From assembly GCA_033398695.1 (NCBI GenBank), contig CM065815.1, positions 142,273,001 to 142,337,000 of the forward strand: a stretch of 64,000 nucleotides of DNA, given 5' to 3'. Positions 44,724 through 55,500 of the stretch are shown piece after piece. A program made the translations under genes and the position numbers. Positions within the stretch are counted from its first letter, which is position 1. The number at the start of each line of letters is the position of its first letter. The stretch is from Orobanche coerulescens. Its lineage: Eukaryota; Streptophyta; Magnoliopsida; Lamiales; Orobanchaceae. A model generated the notes under the pieces. That model saw only the letters and a program-made list of their open reading frames with translations. It ran no database searches and was not told where the DNA came from.

Positions 44724-46478
44724 GTGGTATCGGAGAGAGGTCAATGTTTCCGTATATACGATTATTTGTGCATTTTGAATGCTTTTCGATGATCATTATG
44801 ATTTAGAATCATGTTTGGAATAATCGTAGATTTAAAATTGTTCGTTGTAGCATCACGTTTTTGGAAACGAGCCGAAAAACGAAGAAATGGGGCTGCCGGC
44901 AGTGGTGCTGGCAGCACTGTCTGGGCCGCCTGCCCAGGCTGCCGAGCATGCTCGGCCATACTCGGCCATGTCTTGGCCGCAGCTGCCGATAGGCAGCCGA
45001 TGCCTGCCGATCAGGACTCGGCCAGGCTGTCGAGCATGGCTCGGCCAGGCAGCCCTCGGGTTTTTGGCCCGATTTTGAATCGGGCCGCGGGCTGCGCCTA
45101 AAACCGGATTGTCCGGGACTCTGTTTTAAGTTTATATTTTGTTGTAATTATTTCCCAAAATTTAAATTGGATTTTAATTTGACTAAATTAATATTTGGAA
45201 TATTTTTTTTAGTTAAGGGAAATAAATTAAACGAAAATATTATTTTGGCCGGATTACTTGGAATGAATTTAAATGACGATTATTAGTATTAATTGGATTA
45301 ATACCATTAAAATTGAATAGATTAATTTTATATTGATTAGATTAATATATTAATTGATTATTTAATTTTAATGTCACTTTATATTAATTGGATTAATATA
45401 GTAGAAATTGAATAGATTAATTTTATAGATTAATTGGATTAATTTATATTAATATTAATTGTTTAATTTCATTGCCGTTACATGTTGTATGGAATCCTTA
45501 TGTGATGGTGATATAGCTCGTGGACTTAGTTTTTGATTTGTTCGATTCGATTGGGTTGTAAAGGCCGTTTTGAGCCTATTTATATTTACTAGGAAAATTT
45601 GTATAGGATGCAATTTTTCAATGATATAATTATTATTTTGGGTATGACGAATACCGAAGACAACCGACCGAGAAGACGAAGAATCAAAGACTGTTTTTTT
45701 TTATTTATTGGGTCATTCGCTTGGCCCAGTACTTAGGAATTAGGTCCATGAGCTATATGTTGGTAGTAACTAGGTTACTGTTTTTTGTTTTTCATTTTGA
45801 ATGATTGACAAATCAACAAACGCGCGTATAAATGAATTAATGTCCAAAGTGTAACATTAATCGCGTAATTCTCCCGACTACAAACACACTAAGTTATAAA
45901 GGTTACGAGGTTTCCTACCCTCCGTCAAACTCATGGAAAATTGAAATCTAAATCGGAATATTATTCTTCCGAGTATGTCGGGGTAATATTTTTGGGGAAA
46001 GTTGATAAATTCCTAGAGTGCATTAGATGCCTTTGGTTGTGACAAATCAAACTCGTATAAACCGTATGGGTTGCCGGGCAAGATTCAATTATCAGACTAA
46101 TAGGAGTTGACGGTTTAAACTTAGATAATTCAGCGAGCCATAGAAACCGAATGGGTTGAGGGCAAGTGAACTAGGGGTAAAAGAAGATCGAATCATCCAT
46201 TAGATGGGTTGGTATTAAACACCACTTTATAAAGAATAATAGAATAGAAACCGTATGGGTTGCCCTCTATTAAACTTTGTAAAGAAATCGATCGCCACTA
46301 TGAAGTCACCCATGACTTCCGGATTATAACATGGGAGTGTATAGTTCCGATAAAATTAGTGGGAGCGAAGACAAGAATTATACAAGCCCTTAAATTCTAT
46401 ACTCGGTCATAATTAAACAAGTCACTAATTGAATCTTGTCTAAATCTTTGCAGAAAATGAAACTGAATCTCTCTAAAA
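44724..46478 (+). other. Leader of Copia-2 with primer-binding site and GC-rich patch
   Basis: TGGTATCGGAG at 44725-44735 fits the Met-tRNA primer. No gene is supported up to the gag start. 44888-45070 is a GC-rich patch of repeated words (CTGCCGGC, CTCGGCCA, GGCAGCC) with the perfect palindrome CCGAGCATGCTCGG (about 44940-44953). It has no TATA box after it, unlike the Ty3 clusters. AT-rich sequence with repeated ATTAATTGGATTAAT-like words follows at 45270-45470. Confidence 0.65.
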
Positions 46479-47999
46479 ATGGCTAAAAACCCACTTGCAA
46501 TACTACTTGAAAAGAATCTCCTAACTGGACGTAATTTTGTTGACTGGTTGCGGAATCTAATGATTGTACTCAGTATGGAGTCTCTGGGATACGTCTTGGA
46601 GGCGGACATTCCACCGAATCCAATCCGGACCAGGGGTAATCAGGAAGATATTGATGTCCATGAAAAATGGGTCAAGGATGACGTGCTAGTCCGTGGCTTT
46701 ATGATGGGCTCAATGACTAATGAGCTGCAGAGAGCGCACGAGAAAATGACTTCTGCTAGGCAGATTCTCGCACACTTGACCGAACTTTATGGAGAGCACA
46801 GTAGGACTGCTAGATATGAGATATCGAAGCAGTTGTTCAGTGCTAGGATGAAGGAAGGGGAGAAAGTGGGAGACCACGTCCTCAAGATGATCTCTATGAT
46901 TGAGAGGCTCGAGGTGCTCAACTTTAATATGGATTTATCCCTTCAAATTAATCTCATTCTTCAATCTCTCCCTGACTCTTTCACGCAGTTTGTAATGAAT
47001 TTCAATTGTAATGAAATTACATGCACATTAGCTGGGCTAATGAATAAACTGGTGACAGCACAGTCTAACATGAAGACTAAACTGAGAGAGGCTGCTCTTG
47101 TGATTTCTTCTGGGCCTCGGAGGTCCAAAAACAAGAAGAAAAATACCTACGAGCAGTACAAACCCAAGAAAGGGGTACAGAAAGGAAAGGGCAAGGCCCG
47201 AAAGGTTCAAAATGTAGACGGTCCAAAACCTACGGACAAATGCCTTGAATGCGGTGAGATGGGTCACTGGCGAAGGACTTGTCCTAAGATTAATGGCGCA
47301 TCGAGTACGGAACTTTTTGTTTTTGAAACTAATTGTTCCGCTACTGTATATTCTGCTTCATGGATTCTGGATTCAGGTGCCACTTCTCATATTTTTACTA
47401 TGAATCAGGATCTGGAACGAAGTAGAAAACTTGAAGCTGGGGAAATAATGATCACTGTCGGAAGCGGACAAAGTGTCGAGGCAACCGATATTGGATCAAT
47501 CCTACTGGGTTTAGAATCTGGTTTTATTTTGACATTATATGAAGTACTTGTTTTGCCCAAGGGGCATAAAAACATTGTATCCATTCCAGTCTTGGACCAG
47601 AAAGAATTTTGTTTCTTCATTGGAAATGGTAGTTGTAAAATTTATTTTCGAAATAAATTGGTTGGCACAGCTACATTGTTGAATGGTTTATATCATCTGA
47701 ACATGCAAAATAAAATGGTAGTGAACACTATAACTAGGAAATGTGGTAGGCAAGGTACTAATCAAGCTCTTAAATGGCACCTTAGACTTGGTCATGTTGG
47801 TCAGACCAAGGTTCAGAAAATGGAGAAAGATGGAATTTTAAGTCCATTGGGTGTAGAACCCTATCCAACTTGTGAATCTTGCCTTGGAGGCAAAATGACT
47901 AAGTCCCCCTTCACAGGGACTTTTGAAAGGCCTGCTGATAAACATGGATTGGTATATACCGACATTTGTGGTGCTTTAGAAATGGCCCGAGATGGATAA
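46479..47999 (+). CDS. gag-pol: Copia-2 gag-protease-integrase N-terminal part
   Basis: 506 codons starting MAKNPLAILLE. Gag spans about residues 1-250, with the capsid motif FVDWLRNLMIVL. The zinc knuckle CLECGEMGHWRRTC is at 255-268, and the aspartic protease motif ILDSGATSH has DSG at 298-300. The integrase zinc finger has H435 and H439 in HLRLGH and C465 and C468 in CESC, and the core begins with the first catalytic Asp in YTDICG. The frame ends with TAA at 47997-47999 and continues in the same frame behind it. The fused gag-pol frame is usual for copia. Confidence 0.9.
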   Translation: MAKNPLAILLEKNLLTGRNFVDWLRNLMIVLSMESLGYVLEADIPPNPIRTRGNQEDIDVHEKWVKDDVLVRGFMMGSMTNELQRAHEKMTSARQILAHLTELYGEHSRTARYEISKQLFSARMKEGEKVGDHVLKMISMIERLEVLNFNMDLSLQINLILQSLPDSFTQFVMNFNCNEITCTLAGLMNKLVTAQSNMKTKLREAALVISSGPRRSKNKKKNTYEQYKPKKGVQKGKGKARKVQNVDGPKPTDKCLECGEMGHWRRTCPKINGASSTELFVFETNCSATVYSASWILDSGATSHIFTMNQDLERSRKLEAGEIMITVGSGQSVEATDIGSILLGLESGFILTLYEVLVLPKGHKNIVSIPVLDQKEFCFFIGNGSCKIYFRNKLVGTATLLNGLYHLNMQNKMVVNTITRKCGRQGTNQALKWHLRLGHVGQTKVQKMEKDGILSPLGVEPYPTCESCLGGKMTKSPFTGTFERPADKHGLVYTDICGALEMARDG

Positions 48000-48764
48000 C
48001 AATATTTCATAACATTCACAGATGATCATACTAGGTATGGGATTGTGTACTTAATGAAACATAAATCCGAAGCCTTTACTAAATTCAAAGAATTTAAGGC
48101 CCTAGTTGAAAAACAAACTGGATGTCATATCAAAACACTTCGGTCGGATCGAGGTGGTGAATATATGAGCACAGAGTTTGATGAGTTCCTTAAGGAACAT
48201 GGAATAGTTTCACAATTCACGCCGTCAGGAACCCCACAGTTAAATGGTGTTTCAGAAAAGAGAAATCGAACTTTGTTGGACATGGTTCGCTCCATGTTAA
48301 ATTACACTGATTTACCAATTTACCTGTGGGGGTATGCCTTACTAACTGCTGACTATACCCTAAATAGATGTCCTTCCAAATCCGTTCCTGTCACTCCGCA
48401 TTAGATGTGGAAGGGTAAGAAACCAAGCCTTAATCACATAAGGATTTGGGGATGTCCAGCCTATGTCAAAAAGGCTAAAGTGGACAAACTGGAAGCGAGG
48501 TCCATCAAAGGACGTTTCATTAGATACTCAGAGGACTCAATGGGTTATCTATTCTACATGCCAGAAGACTATAGGGTCGTTGTGGCATTACAATCACACT
48601 TTCTTGAGGATGAATTCATTCATGAAGGTGGCTCGGGTAGAAATATCTCTTTGGAAGAGCATAATGAAAATCCTAAGGAGACATCTAATCAGGGATCAAG
48701 AACCGAACCTATTGTAACACAACCTCCACTTCAAAGGTATGATAAGGTGTCTCACTTACCTTAG
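48000..48764 (+). pseudogene. pol: Copia-2 integrase core and C-terminal part
   Basis: In frame with the preceding part after the stop at 47997. It reads TDDHTRYGIVYLM, the second catalytic Asp in RSDRGGEY and the catalytic Glu in NGVSEKRNRTL, then stops at TAG (48402-48404) and goes on to 48764. The later part has the copia integrase C-terminal features RIWGCPAYV and KGRFIRYSEDSMGYLFY. The nonsense changes are single codons, so the sequence decayed mostly by point mutation. Confidence 0.88.
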
Positions 48765-49923
48765 AGGTATGTCTATACACATGTCGAGGAACTGGGTCTC
48801 CACGACACACCTGATGGTCGTGAGGACGACTCCTTTGATTTGATGAAGCAGTCAGAGGACTTTGACTTCGTGTGAAATGAGGAGGAACCATGTGTTTACA
48901 AAAGGGTCAGTGGGAGCAACATTGCGTTCTTAGTACTATATGTAGATGATATTCTACTTATAGGAAATAACGTAGCAATGCTCAGCACTATGAAGGCTTG
49001 GCTTTCTAAAACGTTCTCCATGAAAGACTTGGGAGAAGCTTCTTATATTCTAGGGATCCGTCTTTACAGAGATAGACCGCGAAGAATGATAGGACTTTCC
49101 CAAGCCCTCTATATAGATAAAATTCTGAGAAGATTCAAGATGGATGAATCTAAAAGAGGGTTCCTTCCCATGCGACATGGAATTCATCTCACCACGAAAA
49201 TGTGTCCTCAAAGTGAGGAAGACAAGAGAGATGAGTAAGGTACCCTATGCCTCGATAGTGGGTAGCCACATGTACGCTATGTTGTGAACAAGACCGGACT
49301 TAGCCTACGCTGTGAGTATGGTAAGCCGATTTCAAGCAAACTCAGGTAGGGAACACTGGACTGCCGTAAAGAACATTCTTAAGTACTTAAGAAGAACTAG
49401 AGATTTGGTTCTTACTTACGGTGATGGAAAACTGAAGGTGATTGGATTCACCGATTCTAATTTTCAAGGAGATAATGACGACTCTAAGTCGACATCTGGG
49501 TATTTATTTACTCTCAATGGAGGAGCAGTATCTTGGAGAAGCTCCAAGCAAATCGCTACTGCAGATTCCACCTGCCAAGCAGAGTATCAAGCTGCCTCAG
49601 AGGCTAGCAAAGAAGCATTTTGGATGCAGAAGTTTATGCAAGAACTTCAAGTGGTGCCTAATGCGGAGCTGCCTATATCACTATTTTATGATAATGATGG
49701 AGCTGTCGCCCAAGCCAAGGAGCCTATGGCTTACCACAACACCAAGCATATAGAGAGAAAATACCACATCGTTTGAGAGATGGTGAAAAAAGGATATGTT
49801 TCATTGCAAAGAGTAGACTCAGAAGACAATGTCTCTGACCCGCTGACTAAGCCATTATCTCAGGCTGTCTTAGAAAGACATCTGAAGAACAAGGGTATTA
49901 GATACCATGATGTCTGGCATTGA
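48765..49923 (+). pseudogene. pol: Copia-2 RT remnant and RNase H
   Basis: The first half of RT is missing. The frame jumps from the integrase-RT linker (about 48830) to the region just before the active site. YVDD is present in LYVDDILLIGN (48936-48968). TGA codons stand at 48873 and near 49285, and a frame change lies near 49230. From 49312 the RNase H is readable, with D in FTDSNFQG, E in CQAEYQAAS and D in FYDNDGA. After a TGA at 49774 the last 48 codons (VSDPLTKPL) run to a natural stop at 49921-49923, just before the polypurine tract. Confidence 0.86.
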
Positions 49924-49938
49924 GTGCAAATGGGAGAT

Positions 49939-51314
49939 TGTTAGGAATATGCCCTCGAATGCCACTCAGGGGATGAGAGAGTAAGGGCATTGTACTTGTA
50001 ATTATGGAATAATTAATAAAAAGGCAATACGATTCATTAACTATTTATTGTATTTCAATTGCATTCTTGACTAGTTAATGGCAAATAAGATCATAAGCTT
50101 TGGCCGAAGCATTCTGATATAGTCGTATTAGATACACTATTAATCAATCAGTCTTGATTTGCATTAACACATGTATAGAGTTTACTCAACAGTAGGGTTT
50201 GACTTTACCGTGACCCGAAGACTTGACCGGGACATCTGATGAAGGGTATATACGTATATAGTATTCACGACATAACGGTTCTGGAATGATCCCTTCATTC
50301 GTTCTCAGTCGGGGTTTACAGTGCGGCCCGCTAGTCAAGGCTAAGTCCGCCCGCACTCATTGGTTCCTCCCAATGCCGGCTGAGACGGACCTACGGAGTC
50401 ACGCATTAGGAGCGTTGACGGATAAATGTGAATTTATTATCTCTCTATTAATATTAGATATTGGATATCTAATTATGATTTATTGGATAAATCAAATAGC
50501 GGTCTTATGAATTAAAATTAAGTTACCGGGTAATTAATTTAATTCATAAATTATATTTCTTAGAGAAATATATTTGTATGTGATATAATTAATTAATTAG
50601 ATTAATTAATTAATATAAATACATTGATGGTTAAAAGGAGTGTATTTAACGGAGTCATTTGACGAACGTCCGGTACACAAGCCGAGTGGCTCGGCTCGTT
50701 TCTAGGAAACTTCCATGGGCCGCCCCTTCCCCACCTCACATGAATTAATTCAACCTTGCATGTTGTATGTCTTGTCATGTTTTGTAGTAATAATGTTGAG
50801 ATTCTATTCTCACATGATTAATACATGATGTGATATTATTATATGGGATATAATGACCAACTCATCTATAAAAGAATATGACTTGATATCATACTTAAGG
50901 ATGCAAAGGAGCTGCTCCTGCCGTGAGAAAATTGGAAGTGAGAGAGGGAGAAGTTTTTCTTCAAGTTTCCACTTTGAGTGAGAAAAATTAAGAAAGAAAA
51001 GGATATATAAATTCCTATAGTAATTCCTAGCCGTGTTCTTAGAGAACGGATTGCTATCGAATTTTTCCGGGCAACTTCCGACGCGTGTGAAGTAGAGGCT
51101 TCGTATTTTCGGTGCTTGGAACGAAGGGATTTCGTGTTCGGGACGGGGTTCGTGCTCGTCATCCATATTTACGAAGATTTATTTCAAAGGCTTCAAGGGT
51201 ATGATCCTTTATCTTCGTATTTAATTTTTTCGTATATACGTTACTTGATCGATCCTGTTTGGGATTCGTATTTATTTCCGCTGCGTATTTCATTTTATTT
51301 TCGGAATCCCAACA
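49939..51314 (+). repeat. 3' LTR of Copia-2, with an internal deletion
   Basis: 1376 bp, TGTTAGGAATATGCC...GGAATCCCAACA. It matches the 5' LTR except for about 500 bp missing after GCATTCTTGACT (near 50073), where the sequence resumes at GTTAATGG. Confidence 0.92.
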
Positions 51315-51793
51315 GGAGCTTCGGAGGAGGTGAAGCCATGTTGTTAAACAACAAATCCATGAAGTTTCTGAGTTTATATCACTGATCAATCATCCTATAA
51401 CATCCCTTGATCCAGCGAATCAAGGTTAGATCTTTAGAACCCTACTTTTGGGAAGATTTGGGGGTTTTCGCGTTTTTGTCCGATTCGTTCCGTTTTGTTG
51501 GTTAATTCATGATGAATATGATAATCTTGTTAGTATTTTTAGTTTGCCTACGGATTCATGGTATATTTCGTGGTTTTTTATGGAATCGAGAGGGTTTGGT
51601 TGTGGTCCGCCCTCGTTGTCGTTTTTATACGAATATATATGAATCGTAGGCGGGTTTTCGGGTGTATTCTAATTCCGTATTCGTTTAGAATTGGTTGTGA
51701 TTGTATTCTTCGAATCGTTAGGTTCGGTTTCGTTGGTTCCTAGCATTCGTCGGTGACTTTCCTTTCCATTCGTTGCATCGTCAACTATTCAAG

Positions 51794-52190
51794 GCAAGTA
51801 TATATTTATGATTGTACGTTCTCGAATTTGAAAGTAAGATATATTAATGGCATGATTATTTATATCCACTCTGGGGCGGGCCGACGGGTCCCCTGAGGGT
51901 TTCGTAGCCTCTTGGTGAGATTCCACGGATGATATGAACGAACCACTCTGGGGCAGGCCGACAGGTCCCCTGAGGGTTCTGTAGCCTCTGGTGCGGTTCC
52001 ACGGTATTCATATATGTATTGATGTGATGCTATGAAATTTAGTTATTCCGGAATACTAGTCTTGAATTGATGAATTGACGGTTACATTTACTTTATTGTC
52101 GAGGAGTATTATTTTTCATACTTGATATACTTGCACTAGCTATTCGACGGTTAACCCCTTTATGGGGGAAATACTTTTTATGTATTTCAG
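51794..52190 (+). other. Predicted leader intron in the A 5' LTR
   Basis: Donor AAG|GCAAGT at 51794. ATACTTGCACTAG (52127-52139), GGTTAAC as a weak branch point, CCCC-loop-GGGG hairpin (52155-52167) and the acceptor TTTTTATGTATTTCAG ending at 52190. The intron would be 397 bp. Signals only; no transcript data. Confidence 0.5.
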
Positions 52191-52566
52191 GTTCCAGGTG
52201 AACGGACAGGCGGGTATCGGGTCGGCATGAAGATGATGGGCAAGTGTGATACTGTGTCTTGTCTCCGGTTATATTTCTTTTGGGTTCCTCCATTCAGTGT
52301 TGTTGTACTGGAATGGATTTTAAATACTCGAGTATTGTATTTCAGTTTCCTTGATGTTCCGGCCTGTGTTGCCGAGGTATTGATTTGTGTGGTGATGTAT
52401 ATGGTTACATTGGTTATGGTTTGAATACCATTTGTATTGTCCTTCTTTTCATTGTATCTGGACCTTCTCGGTCAAGTTTTACAGTTCCGCGCATGTATAG
52501 CCTTGTGGGTCCCACAGTGGGGCTCACGGCGCTGTAATATACCCTGAATAACTTGGGGGTGTTACA

Positions 52567-55500
52567 GAATATGGTATCGGAGCTTAGGTCTATGGATACC
52601 TAGGTTGTCGGTTTTTTGGGTCGATTGAGTCGTCATTTGCCCACAGTATCACTACTCTGCCATCATCACAGTGCGACCGATACTTGTAAGTCCTCTCACT
52701 CTTCTTGTATTCTTCTTAATCATTTCGTTTTTTAGCTTGGTATTCTTGGGAATTAGTCACTTCGAGAATGTGCGATTTGGATCATACTTACGCACGTGTG
52801 TGCCCTTCAGAATGTTGGCTGAAAGGAGGAAGAGTTGTGGCCGTGTCACGGACGTGAACTCTTCCTTGAGATTTTGTTAAATTGCTAATTGCGATATTGG
52901 TGTGTATCGGTATTATGTTGAGACTTTGTTTGGGAGTCGCATGCTAGTATCACGGGAGATCATCAGCTTCACGTACATGTAAGTACACTGTTTTGGTTAT
53001 TCGCTCGTGGCGGCGATTGATTGCCCTTGTGATGAGTTTAGAAATTTTGGATTGATCTGTTGTTTGTGACAAGATTGCAAGTTTCGAGGACGAAACTTAT
53101 TTTAAGGCGATATCCCGACTTTTAGTACGTAATACCCGGATTTCGGTATAAATTTTTCGCGCTATTTTATCTGAGATGTAATGGATAGATTGGTGTCTAT
53201 ACAGTATGGATAAAATAATTGGAAGACTGAGACAGTTGTATTAGTATAATTGTCATAGTTGGTCGACAATTACATTTGAAGATATCGTGTATCATATTAT
53301 CGTACTTTTGATATTGGATATATCATATGAGAATATTATCAAGTTGTATATATGTATTCAATATGTCGTGTATATACATCTAGCATATCAAGACGACGGA
53401 TAAGAATAGCCGGGAATGGCTAAGTACAGCCACGTTAGCGCACGCTACAAGGTATGCCTAGCGCACGCTAAGACATATATACTTAGTGTACGCCACGGTG
53501 CATACTTAGCGCACGCTAAGAGGTTTCAGTTACGTATGCTAAGGAGGACCCCTAACGTACGTAAGGTATTCTGGATAAGGTCCGGAAAGTGGCCGACAGG
53601 TAGGATTAGCGCACGCTAATTTCAGATCGTCAACAGGGAATCTTGGCTTTAATGGTTGCTTTCGGCGTGTAGGACCTGGGCATCTTCTAGGAAGGTACAG
53701 GTTGTCGGGTCAATGACGATTAGCGCGCGCTAAGGTCGAGGAATAGCGCACGCTACTGAGCATTTCACTGTAGCAAGTCAACGCCTATTTACGTATGATA
53801 ATGCCTGGGCATTACGTACGTTAGATGAATTTCGAAGCAATGCAGTAGCTTCTGGACTGTCCGATAGCGCATGCTATCAAGGAAGGATAGCGCACGCTAG
53901 TTCTATAGCGCACGCTAAATATAAGGTCTAGCGCGCGCTAGTGATATGTTTTATAAAGAGGATAGACGAGTGCTGAGAGGCATTTTGTCCATTCTCCTTC
54001 CTTAAATCAATAGAGAGGGCCTTGGGAAGTACTTGAAGTTCCTAAACATTGAGAGATGATCCTCTTAAACAAGATTAAGATGGAGAGCTCGGATTTAAGT
54101 ATTGTTCTTGAAGTTTTTGATGATTCTTGGAATGGAGTTCAATTATTCTTGTTCGTGGTTCGTCCATACAAGGTAATCCTCGTATCCCTTTGATAGTGGT
54201 TCGTTTTTTTAAAAGGATTATTACTTGGGAGGGAGCATGTTGGGATCATCATGTGATAATGTTTTATGAGATTTATTGGAATTGTAATAAGAGATTTCGG
54301 ATGTTGATATGATTATTGACATCTTCTCCATATGATGATAATGGTTTTGGTTGCGATTCTTGAGGTTGTATGAATGGCATGATGAAGAAAATGGTAACAT
54401 GGAGATATATACCTCGGATATGTTGTTCTGAATGTGATTTCGGATATTTCATGTTCTTGAAGAACTGTTGAATTATACGAGGTGATGAAATTTATAAGAA
54501 GTGTTGATGTTTTGAAAATGAATATGGAATATTCATATCTAGAGCTAAATTATATGTTTGAAATAATATTCGTATAGAAATACGAATGTGATTACGAGTT
54601 TGATGAAATTATTATTCATCCCTGAGTTTTGAAGTCCATACATATTGAACAAAGGTTCAAGCCGAATGATTGGATTGTTTGATAACCTTAGAATATGATT
54701 ATCTATAATGTTGAACTAAGTGGATGGTTCGAATTAATGATAGTCATAGATAAATTTTAACGATGGATTTACGAGAAGGGAACCTTGTCAATTCGTATTT
54801 AAGAATTGAGTTTGGAATCGATAACATTTAGACCCTTATTATTGGTCCAAATTTGTTGCTGATATGATCATCGGATTTCGGCTCGTATTGTGGACATGGA
54901 TTCGTGAGGGTCTGAGTTGGATAGTTCAGACTGTTTTAAATCGAGATATTGTGGAACCGATGAGTTTGTGGCCTGGTTGTATTGATATTGATCGTCATCG
55001 AACCTGTTAATTATTAATCCTTCGTTTTATAATAAGATATGATGTTTGATCGTGGATTATGACTGTTGTGTTGCGGTTGAGGTTGAAGAGTTCGTAGATT
55101 AGCTTGGTCGGGACTGAGGAACTCGTAGACGAAATCAACTGAATTGGTAACAGTTCGTTGTATTGATATCGAGGCAAGTTTTATACTTGTACTAGTCAAT
55201 GAAATTAATGTTATCATGTAGGTGTACGAATGTGTGTGTCATTTCGAGACTTGGTCTCTTTATGATTTTGTTGATATCAGGGGATTGTTTGATACGACAC
55301 CCGTCGGCAAATTATGCCAAATGTTACTGTTGTTCGTAAAAGGCCGGTTCAAGGCGTTGCGATACTTTTTGTTAAAGTTGCTGTCGATAGCCGGTTCGCG
55401 GTATCGACGTATCGATTGTTATTGTGATTGATGTTCCATTGAGATATTGTGGTGATCGTCGTTATTGATATCAGTGTTTTTCTATTGATATTGTATTGGC

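Larger units (their letters stand above)
42846..51314 (+). mobile_element. Degraded Ty1/copia retrotransposon (Copia-2)
   Basis: It is flanked by GGAGC (42841-42845, 51315-51319), within the leader part of the 5' LTR of element A. 5' LTR 42846-44723, PBS from 44725, long leader, gag-PR-INT-RT-RH 46479-49923, polypurine tract (AAATGGGAGAT, about 49929-49938), 3' LTR 49939-51314. The domain order is copia. Several stops, frame changes and a large deletion in RT make it inactive. The clade is not determined. Confidence 0.93.
31923..52566 (+). repeat. 5' LTR of element A, split by elements B and Copia-2
   Basis: With insertions removed the LTR is about 2.32 kb. Start TCTAATATTCGC (G of TG mutated), end GGGGGTGTTACA at 52566. 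The pieces rejoin exactly across the CAGAG and GGAGC duplications, as the uninterrupted 3' LTR (56654-57742) shows. TAGCGCGCGCTA/TAGCGCACGCTA words stand at 32497-32508, 42620-42631, 42727-42738 and 42751-42762, directly before TATATAAAT at 42775. A 77-bp direct repeat starts at 51866 and 51943. Confidence 0.88.
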
